Shown here: positions 16,700 to 24,089 of the stretch, piece after piece
How positions within the stretch are numbered: position 1 is the first letter of the stretch
Layout: each line of letters starts with the position of its first letter
NCBI GenBank assembly: GCA_000695325.1
Contig: AVPN01001307.1
Coordinates: 1 to 24,089 of the forward strand
Length of the DNA: 24,089 nt
Direction of reading: 5' to 3'
DNA from: Pleurobrachia bachei
Taxonomy: Eukaryota; Ctenophora; Tentaculata; Cydippida; Pleurobrachiidae
Notes under the pieces: model-generated
What the model was told of the DNA's origin: nothing
Database searches by the model: none
The model's input: the letters and a program-made list of their open reading frames with translations, nothing else
Program-made: the position numbers and the translations under genes

Positions 16700-19600
16700 C
16701 TAGAAGGCAGATTCGTGAGAAGAAGTGATCACAATTTTACCAAAATGTTTGTTAAAGTAAGAGTGGCGCGCCGTGTTTTCTCACAAAACTTGGTGGATGA
16801 ACGGAGAGTACCATCAGGACCACTGGAACGGTATCGATAATTTCCAATTCTGTCTCGTTCATTAGTTATGACGTAATATGTTCATTATTTCAACTTTCAA
16901 AAAGATGCTCTACAGAAAAATAGGTGCATTGGGGATTGAAATGGATGCTTGCATCGTGTTCAGCATCAAAAAATAGCCGGGGTACCAAATTTTGGTGTCT
17001 CTACCTTGTCTGTGACGCGAGATATGGACAATTATCGAAAACGACCAAAAATGAGAGAAAGAGAGTTTGTGTGTTTTGGGTGCTAGTTGTTTGTGCGCGC
17101 ACCCAAAAGTAACAATCTCTCTCGCACCCATGTTGGTCGTTTTTTATATTTGTCAAAATTTGGTACCCCGGCTATTTTTTGACGCTGAACACGATGCAAG
17201 CATCCATTTCAATCCACAATGCACCTATTTTTCTGTAAAGCATCATTTTGAAAGTTGAAATAATGAACATATTACGTCATAACTAATGAACGCGACAGAA
17301 TTGGAAATTATCGATACCGTTCCAGTGGTCCTGATGGTACTCCCCGTTCATCCACCAAGTTTTGTGAGAAAACACGGCGCGCCACTCTTACTTTAAATTC
17401 TTACCTTTTCCATAAGCGAACACCTCAGCGAAATTCATTTCAATTGAACCATTAACGGAGGTGGGCGTTCTGTCGGTTAGCTTGAAGCCTGTTCCTATCA
17501 TCCCATGGCATAATGTATGGGACCACAGGTTATCCGAGGCTGGAGTCTCTACAAAAAAGAAGTTGATCAGATCATGGTAAAGATGATGACTAAAAGTTGT
17601 GGATCGCTAATGGCCCATAAAGATGATTTTGACTTACCAATGGTTCCACACACGTGTATCTGCTGCTGGTACATAGTCAGGCTCACTTCAGTACCAATAA
17701 GCCGCTCTTTGTACCAGTCCTTTCTATTCATAATAGAAATCTTCGCGACAGACATACACTTTCCAAACTCAAACTTAATCCACGGAATGCCAGTGGTTCC
17801 AGAGTTGTAGAACGTTGTATCATCCCTGTCTATGCTCTTTGAGGGAACGTAATCTTCTCCATAAGCACTCTTCGCGTAAGCGTGCTCTATGTTTATTTCA
17901 GTTCCTGTGTGATAAGTGATAGTGGATGGTGTAGGGAGTACTAGAATAAAATTCAGCATATTTATTGTGTTTTAAATCCGATTCATCATGTTTCTGATCA
18001 TCTTTAGGTTTCTAAACCTACCTTCGTCGTTGGTCTTATTTTCTCCAAAGATCTTTATTTCTGAGATCATCACACTTTCTTGAGCCCCTTGTTCAGGGTT
18101 GTAACTAACTCTCACTGCTGTGCTTGGTAGGGATCTGGAGCAATAGAATGGTATCGTAGCTTCCTCCCCGTAGTAGTAGGATCTATCATGTACACTTTCA
18201 AGGGATGCTGAGAGGTGTATAACATGTGTTAATAGGTGTAAAAATACTCTGAATATGCGAAGGCTCAAGGCACACAGAGCGTGGTGTGAGCTACACAATG
18301 TTATTCTACTAAGAATCAACTCAGTTGTTCTGAAACTCACTTGTCACAGTTCCACAGGTCTGCTCAAAATTCCCACTCTTTATCAAAACCTCAATACCAA
18401 TAGTCCGATCTTTGAAGTACACTTCATTCTCAGTTACCAGTAGCACTGATGATACATGGAAGTGACCTTGGAAGGTGAACTCCAGCGAGGTATCCGGGGT
18501 GATGAGTAGTAAAGAGTTGAAGTCGCCATCTCTGGCCTTGTATGTGTTGTCGTTGCTTGTAGATAGGTCAAGTTCGTGGACGGGGTGGGCATCTGGGGAG
18601 GGGGAAATTTATAATACCAGTCTTTGTATGTGAATTACATTTTACAATCTTAAGTTTCTACCTAGGTACCGGTCACACAAAGAGGTGTCTCTACTTATTT
18701 GTAACTATTTTCCTGGTTTCGCACCTGTTTCTCCGAATATCAGTAACTCAGATATAAAGATTGTATGGCCGGACAGGGAAATCCTGACTACATTTCCAGT
18801 AGCACCATTACATGTAACTTGACTGCTCAGATCCAAGTAGAATCGTGTTCCTGTCTCGCTCTTAGGTCCATACTGTCGACCCTCCATAGTCGCATCTAGT
18901 CAGTGATATGAATTGTAGCGTGGCCAAAATGGCAAGAAATAGATCTTAATGCCTTATGTAAACTACTTAATAAGTAGTACTTACCCCATGATTTAAAGTT
19001 GCCCCATCTTACTGGACTTGATTCTGTCAGGCCGGACTGAGTCACAACGTCAACTGATACATTCTCATTGATACCATCCAGAAAACCTTTTTCTGAAGCA
19101 TTTTAAAAATTATTTCAAACGGGACTTCTGGGTTTCATCAAGGGTTACGAAATAACCCTTCCAGACCTTTATGCACTGACAAGGGAGTAGCAAACTTCGT
19201 CATACTTACTTTTTGTAGTCAGTGAGTTGGTAAGCACGACCCGGTATATAGTATAGGTACTGGGAAGGTAAATGTATATCATGGATCCCTCTCCCTTGAG
19301 TCTCAGACTGGTTGTCAGTTGGCCATCAATCCCTGCTGTTACACGCTCTTGAGCACTGTACTGGTTGTCAGATTTGTATCGTGCTAGCATCGGAGCTATT
19401 CTTGTCACTGGAAACAATGTTTAGTTTTAAAAACAGGTGTTAGATTTAGCTCGAATTATTTAGTTAACTAACCGTTTGTTTCCCCGATGTCCACTGTCAA
19501 AGAATTGATACGAAGAGTGGCTCCTCCAGTAACCTTAAACCCGTCAACAAGCCCACTGCAGTGGAATTTCCCAGATTCTTTTGAGCATTCCCCTCCATCA

Positions 19601-22600
19601 AGTGTCACTATAGTTGGCGGTGGCGGGAGTATTGTCACAACCACTCCAACAACAGGACCCTCTAAATAGAACGTAACTGTCGAATCATTGAATTCCGCAA
19701 AGGTGCTCGGGGTATCATCAAAAGCGTACTGCATTGAACTTCCTGGATCAAGTGCTCCTTCATATGCAACTATCGCTGATCTCTCTGAAAACAAGATAAA
19801 GGTAGAGTAAACTATTTATGGTCACATATTATTATTAAAGACTCTCTTGTTACATTGCAATTCGTTTCATTTTCGCTTGTCTCAGACGCCAAAATGGGCT
19901 ATTCTCCTCGCTAGAATGCAACTCAAATCTCTCTCAAGTTCTCATTTCCACCTCATATGACCCCCCAGTTACCTCTGAACTGTCTCTCGGGCCTGGCCTA
20001 GTGTCATCACTAAATTACAGCTGTACTTTGGTCCAACATCTGACTAAAATCGTGAAATTTTGCATATTTGGAATTTAATTCAACTTGGGAAACTTCTTAC
20101 TTTGCCATTGCGTGTTTTATAAAGGAGCACTAGTCAGTATCAGAACAGAATCCCAGTCATTACTCTCTTGTTACATTGCAATTCGTTTCATTTTCGCTTG
20201 TCTCAGACGCCAAAATGGGCTATTCTCCTCGCTAGAATGCAACTCAAATCTCTCTCAAGTTCTCATTTCCACCTCATATGACCCCCCAGTTACCTCTGAA
20301 CTGTCTCTCGGGCCTGGCCTAGTGTCATCACTAAATTACAGCTGTACTTTGGTCCAACATCTGACTAAAATCGTGAAATTTTGCATATTTGGAATTTAAT
20401 TCAACTTGGGAAACTTCTTACTTTGCCATTGCGTGTTTTATAAAGGAGCACTAGTCAGTATCAGAACAGAATCCCAGTCATTACTCTCTTGTTACATTGC
20501 AATTCGTTTCATTTTCGCTTGTCTCAGACGCCAAAATGGGCTACTCCCCTCGCTAGAATGCAACTCAAATCTGTCTCAAGTTCTCATTTCCACCACATAG
20601 GACCCCCCAGTTACCACTGAACAGTCTCTCGGACCTGGCATAGTCTCGTCACTAAATTACAGCTGCATTTTGGTCCAATATTTGACTAAAATCGTGAATT
20701 TTCGCATGTTTGGAATTTAATTCAACTTGGGAAACTTCTTACTTTGCCATTGCGTGTTTTATAAAGGAGCACTAGTCAGGATCAGAACAGAATCCCAGTC
20801 ATTACTCTCTTGTTACATTGCAATTCGTTTCACTTTCGCTTGTCTCAGACGCCAAAATGGGCTACTCCCCTCGCTAGAATGCAACTCAAATCTGTCTCAA
20901 GTTCTCATTGCCACCACATATGACCCCCCAGTTACCACTGAACAGTCTCTCGGGCCTGGCCTAGTCTCGTCACTAAATCATAGCCGCATTTTGGTCGATT
21001 AATTCAACTCGGGGAAACTTCTGTTAAGGGAGCATGTTAGGGAGACAGGCCAGTCTTTGAAACATTCAACGGATTCAGCAGCACTTACACCTGAAGGAGT
21101 ACATGCAGGGTTGTGGAAGAACAATAAGATTTCAGTTTTTTTTTCTAAGCCTCCCTTACGCGGTTAATTACAGGATCGAACAAGGCAAATTAATAAAAAC
21201 AGTACTACTTTTCGAAATATGAACTTACTTGAAACAGAAACAGATTTACCACTAGTATATCCCAGTGGAGTGTTTCCTGGCCAAACAACGCAACCATAAT
21301 GCAGATCGGTATCTTCATTCTCAATTGTGTAAGACAAACTATTCTGGAAGTTGTCTTCAATACCGGGATTTTCAGTTACATTATTCCACGTCACTTCAGT
21401 CCCTGATAGTACAACAACCTGGACTAGGAATTGTTGAAAGAAGTGGCCGGTCACGGTGCATGTCATAGTCAGGGTGTCTTCAGCCAGGAAGAATCGAGGA
21501 GTGGGCGATATGGAGACTGTCATATCTAAAAATAAAGTAGGTTTTAGAAAGATGTGAAGTTCACAGCACTAACAAACGTACAATGACCGTTTAATCTGAA
21601 AACAAACAATATATGAGCCACAATTAGTACTGACCATAAATGGAGACACGAGACGTTTTAGAAAGAGAAGGCTCCCATTTCTCTGTTCCAAGTGACCGAG
21701 CTACACATATGAACTCCGTCTGTCTAACCACAGAAACATTCAGTATCCTCAGTGTGGAGTATGATTCCGTGCTAAGAATCACAGCTTCTGTTGATGGGAC
21801 AGCAGCTCCTTCAGGCGTAGTCCAGTTGAAGGTGATACCGTAGTAGTGGGGTTCAGCAGAGCAGTTTAATGTTTTTGTATTTTCACTAGTTTCATTTAGC
21901 TTGATGCTTCTGTCACTCAGGGTTGTGTCTGAAATAGTTTGATGTGTTATTGAAGAGCTACGTTTAATATAAATCAAATTGATAAAATTATTCAATTTTG
22001 CATATTTTCTTACCGAATATGTAAAGCGTCATCACTTTTTCTTGAGGTTCAGGAGTATCTACTTCTGTGGTTGTGAATCCCTGTCTGCAAGTATATTCCG
22101 TGGTGACAGTGGGTGTATTTGTAATTTTCAAAATTGATTTCTTGGATGTTATAGATAGCGTTTCCGTTATTCCAGTCTGGATCTGGTTCCCATTTGAGTA
22201 CCATTCTAGGCTAACGATATCAGGAACAATGTAGGACAAGGAACATGCCAGGGTTGTCTGGGTAGCTCCCTTTCCTATCTCCTTGTCCCTGGAGATCCAT
22301 ATCGATGCTGAAAGGAGGTTCATGTAAGTCTAGTTACAATTGAAACACGTGTTTTTGATGTTTGAAGGAAGGGGAAGGGTGTCAAGTTGAAACACCTAGA
22401 AGCTCCCTGTACCTGTTGCATTGGTTTTAATTTGATACTCTCCAGGGGCCTGTCTCGTATCTGTGTTTTGTGGGGTCACCACACATCTGTATGAAGCTAC
22501 TTCTGCTAGTTCAAATCCATACAACCGACAGGTTTTTGTACCAGTGGAAGGAACAACAGCTGTTGTTTGGTTCAAAGTGTCAGAACTACCGTCCTTCTGC

Positions 22601-23962
22601 CATGAAACTGTTGTGTTGGTACTTGAATCGGATACATTGCATGTCGCTGTGTTTGAAGTAGCATACAATCTAACACCTGCAGTAGTTAGTGGTCAATAAC
22701 TGTTCAAGATGACATCAATTGGTTGTATAAATATTTTGTCTAATGCAATAGAAGAGTTTATCACTTACTGTAAACTTTAAAGTTGATTGGTATTGATGCA
22801 GGGCTGCCTGTGCTTGTAGTTGGGTTGACCAGAATTTTGCATCGAAAACTGTCTGTACTTTCGAATTTCACCACTTTTATGGATGTTTTCCGCCCATCGC
22901 CGTCACTGTCTGGGTTTTCTACGCCCAGGGATTCGGTATTGGACCCTTGTACTTTGAACCATTCAAAGTACGAGTTGGTCAGTGGCTCAGCTATACAAGT
23001 AAATGTGGCAGACGCCCCCTTGTAATAACGTATCTCCATTCCAATTGCTTGCAAGGCTGAACGTGGTGAATGAGGTTAGAATCATGTGGACTGAATAAAA
23101 TAGACACAAAACAGAGATTTTAGTATCTTGTGTACAACTTACTAAAAACAGTGTAACTTGGTGATGATTCCATCTTATTTTCTTCATTATTGTAACTCAT
23201 TTTACAAGTGTAGGTCGCTGGATCATTACAGTTAGCCAACTCGAGTTTGGAAACAACTTCATACTTCTCAACATCGGGTGTTGTTGTAACTGTTCCATAA
23301 GTCTCATTAACCTCAGTAGCACCATCTGTAAACCAGGTTAATATCATATCATTAACTCGGATATTTGTTCCTTTACACTCCAGGAAGGCTGAACATGTTT
23401 GTCCATCTTCGGGCTTCAAGTGTTCTGCGCCTCTTGATGTCAGACCTGCAAAGTGGTTTGTTTCAAAGTCGTCTTTAGACCCCCTTTCCCCACGGGACGA
23501 ACGGTTCAGACGACATGTTTATCGCGGCATTGTTTACCTCTGGGATGTAGCTAAGAAATTTATGCAACTCATAGTGTACCTACAAATTCAAGAAACAGTT
23601 GAGATCAATAAAGCTGTACTTACTGTGAGTAGCTATTTTGCTGATACTAATCTCCTCGTAACCACTGTACAGGTTCTCACCACTATACTCAACATCACAT
23701 CTCAGCGTGACGGTTGAGTCTGGGTTCAGAGTGATACCATTTGATGTCAATGTTCCATGGGACATCGTGAGCTTGTGAATGATGGTAGTTTCCTGTTGTC
23801 CAATGCTAATTCTTTCCAACTTTTCGAGAAAAGTACTTTGACTGAAAGTCCCAGAAACGGACCAAACTATAGCATCTGGTATGGTGTAGAATCCAGACAC
23901 AGTACATGTCAGTTCCAAACTCTTAGTAATGTCGACTGTCTGTTCACTCGTAATTTTCATTC
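15761..23962 (-). CDS. Multi-domain Ig x7 / F5-8 type C x5 extracellular protein (5' partial)
   Basis: On the - strand, 18 exons with GT-AG boundaries join into one frame of about 1,440 residues. Protein order: seven single-exon Ig-like domains (23624-23962, 23143-23445, 22769-23056, 22413-22676, 22014-22307, 21635-21928, 21229-21525), then galactose-binding-like modules D1 (19473-19784), D2 (19210-19407, 18985-19092, 18725-18895), D3 (18341-18592, 18022-18207), D4 (17638-17940, 17405-17548) and D5 (16507-16699, 16230-16315, 15913-16089). All introns are phase 1 except the phase-2 intron between 16507 and 16315. No signal peptide or transmembrane segment is visible; the N terminus lies beyond 24089. 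If the last GTAAGT at 15912 is not used, the frame runs on to TGA at 15761-15763. Inference: a secreted or cell-surface recognition/adhesion protein. I do not recognise a named orthologue. Confidence 0.75.
16752..17396. mobile_element. 645-bp foldback element with TTAA ends (piggyBac-type MITE candidate)
   Basis: Nearly the whole element is one inverted repeat. The left arm from TTAAAGTAAGAGTGGCGCGC (16752) through TTTTCTCACAAAACTTGGTG, CGGTATCGATAATTTCCAAT and GGATGCTTGCATCGTGTTCA is mirrored from about 17140 to 17396. Arms are about 250 bp or longer at about 95 percent identity, plus a weaker inner pairing around GACAATTATCGAAAACGACC. Both ends are TTAA (16752-16755, 17393-17396), the target site of piggyBac-family transposons. 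There is no transposase, so it is non-autonomous. It sits in the intron between D4 and D5, 8 bp from the D4 donor. Confidence 0.85.
17405..17940 (-). CDS. D4: F5/8 type C (fucolectin-like) domain, two exons
   Basis: Exons 17638-17940 (101 codons) and 17405-17548 (48 codons) give the clearest lectin-type signature in the gene. AYAKSAYGEDYVPSKSIDRD is followed by PWIKFEFGKCMSVAKISIMN, then RKDWYKERLIGTEVSLT and HVCGTIG. W-x-x-F-x-x-G, V-x-x-I-x-I-x-N-R, R-x-x-G-x-E-V and C-G-T-I are the hallmark order of the fucolectin/tachylectin-4 type of discoidin domain. The second exon ends SIEMNFAEVFAYGK, the expected terminal strand. A 645-bp foldback element lies 8 bp beyond this exon's donor inside the next intron. 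Confidence 0.75.
18022..18592 (-). CDS. D3: F5/8 type C (fucolectin-like) domain, two exons
   Basis: Exons 18341-18592 (84 codons) and 18022-18207 (62 codons) form a domain of about 146 residues. Key segments are NDNTYKARDGDFNSLLLI, SLEFTFQGHFHVSSVLLVT, RTIGIEVLIKSG and CGTVT in the first exon, then YCSRSLPSTAVRVSYNP and ESVMISEIKIFGEN in the second. This is the order of motifs in fucolectin-type domains: a ligand-loop DG, a V-x-x-V-x-L strand, a G-x-E-V strand with C-G-T, a second half-domain Cys, and an E-x-x-I-F/Y-G terminal strand. A sequon (NKT) follows the domain end. Phase-1 borders on both sides make it a shuffling-competent module. Confidence 0.7.
18725..19407 (-). CDS. D2: F5/8 type C (fucolectin-like) domain, three exons
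   Basis: Exons 19210-19407 (66 codons), 18985-19092 (36) and 18725-18895 (57) make one domain of about 159 residues. The first exon has NQYSAQERVTAGIDG followed by GSMIYIYLPSTYTIYRVVLT, the typical order of an A-x-DG motif, a hydrophobic binding face and a strand ending in V-L-T-N. The middle exon is FLDGINENVSVDVVTQSG and VRWGNF. The last exon has VTCNGATGNVVRISLSGHT then IFISELLIFGE, matching the classic discoidin ending (Cys, G-x-x-V-x-I, then a strand ending in -E-x-x-I-F/Y-G). The donor of the last exon is GTGCGA, non-consensus after GT. Confidence 0.65.
19473..19784 (-). CDS. D1: single-exon galactose-binding-like module
   Basis: This exon encodes 104 residues with acceptor TTTCAG at its right end and a GTTAGT donor at 19472. 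The pattern AYEGALDPGSSMQYAFDD, then VTFYLEGPVVGVVVTI, a Cys pair (GGECS, FHCSG), and TLRINSLTVDIGE at the end resembles a compact discoidin/F5-8 type C jelly roll, where a final strand of the form L-x-I-x-E/V-x-G precedes the next module. It is shorter than D2-D5 (104 against about 146-159 residues) and is the only one not split by introns. It joins the Ig array to the lectin-like half. The fold call is inference from the pattern only. Confidence 0.5.
19841..21025. repeat. 321-bp tandem array (3.7 copies) in the intron between the Ig and F5/8 parts
   Basis: Units begin with ACTCTCTTGTTACATTGCAA at 19841, 20162, 20483 and 20804; the last is incomplete and ends with a 282-bp spacing at its right border. 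Units 1 and 2 are almost identical and units 3 and 4 share another set of variants, so amplification happened in steps. Because 321 is a multiple of three, + strand open frames of 64-104 codons recur in each unit, but they have no protein features. Confidence 0.93.
21026..21228 (-). other. Remainder of the 1.4-kb intron between Ig-7 and D1
   Basis: Sequence between the 321-bp array and the Ig-7 donor (GTAAGT, 21223-21228 on +). It has a T-run near 21137 and nothing else I can identify. Confidence 0.4.
21229..23962 (-). CDS. Array of seven Ig-like domain exons
   Basis: Seven exons of 339, 303, 288, 264, 294, 294 and 297 nt (all multiples of three, all phase 1-1) each encode one Ig-like fold with the B-strand Cys, C-strand Trp and F-strand Cys. 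In order: LELTCTVSG / VWSVSG / LRCDVEY; FLECKG / LTWFTD / ATYTCKM; TFTCIAEP / FEWFKV / SFRCKIL; TATCNVSD / VSWQKD / ASYRCVV; TLACSLSY / LEWYSN / TEYTCRQ; TLNCSAEP / FNWTTP / TEFICVA; TMTCTVTG / VTWNNV / LHYGCVV. Several N-glycosylation sequons (NTT, NQT, NVS, NET) support extracellular exposure. The domains are quite different from one another, so the array is old rather than a recent tandem expansion. The gene continues upstream: a 3' acceptor sits at 23963-23964. Confidence 0.8.
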
Positions 23963-24089
23963 CTGAAACGGTAGTTTTGGTTGTTTTGTAGCAGTTGTGT
24001 GCACTCCGGGGAGTGTACCCAGGCAAGAGAAAACACATACCCAGCTTGGCTACATGGAAGCCTGAGTGAGATCGAGGTCGCGCAGCGAC
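23963..24089 (-). other. Intron upstream of Ig-1, window edge
   Basis: The acceptor CCGTTTCAG precedes Ig-1 and the sequence to the window edge is intronic on the - strand. The exon for the signal peptide and any further N-terminal domains lies outside. Confidence 0.5.

Noticed and set aside
20085-21002. Repeated + strand frames MGNFLLCHCVFYKGALVSIR ... in the 321-bp array
   Set aside because: A by-product of the tandem repeat opposite an intron, with no recognised domain; kept only as a low-interest finding.

Overview
This is a eukaryotic, animal (metazoan) window. Exons of 42 to about 340 bp are separated by GT-AG introns, mostly about 100-300 bp. The + strand encodes a CAND1 orthologue that aligns collinearly with vertebrate CAND1. 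The - strand encodes an adhesion- or lectin-like protein built from phase-1 domain exons (Ig and F5/8 type C-like). Short introns, many foldback elements and the Ig/discoidin repertoire suggest a marine invertebrate, possibly a non-bilaterian such as a cnidarian. The species cannot be fixed from sequence alone.

Region by region (+ strand): 1-823 is intergenic, with a short telomere-like TTAGGG/TTGGGG patch. CAND1 runs from 824 to 15343 in 24 exons. Taking one copy of each duplicated exon gives exactly 1122 codons in one open frame. This gene is unusually rearranged. Exons 8-12 occur twice (3315-4751 and 5281-6911) and exons 19-22 occur twice (12029-13540 and 13554-14570). Intron 7 and its duplicate carry arrays of 5 and 9 copies of the exon-8 acceptor plus exon start. 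Intron 12 has swollen to 3.3 kb by a 679-bp tandem array carrying pieces of exon 12, and a 5'-truncated GPCR follows it. The last ~108 codons expected of CAND1 are not present before the convergent neighbour begins.

- strand, 15761-23962: one gene (5' end outside the window) encoding at least seven Ig-like domains, one exon each, followed by about five galactose-binding (F5/8 type C or fucolectin-like) domains, mostly two or three exons each. Nearly all introns are phase 1, which suits exon shuffling. Its introns hold a 321-bp tandem array and a 645-bp foldback element flanked by TTAA.

Functionally the two genes are unrelated. CAND1 is a cytosolic/nuclear HEAT-repeat exchange factor for cullin-RING ubiquitin ligases. 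The - strand product looks like an extracellular recognition or adhesion protein. The most interesting signals are the repeated duplication of 3' splice sites inside one housekeeping gene, two exon-block duplications whose copies cannot all be used in one frame, a cluster of hairpins that share a loop while their stems differ, and the shared loss of both genes' 3' ends in 15344-15912. Some of this (block duplications, GPCR junction, missing ends) could be assembly artefact, for example two haplotypes placed in tandem, and needs read-level checking.
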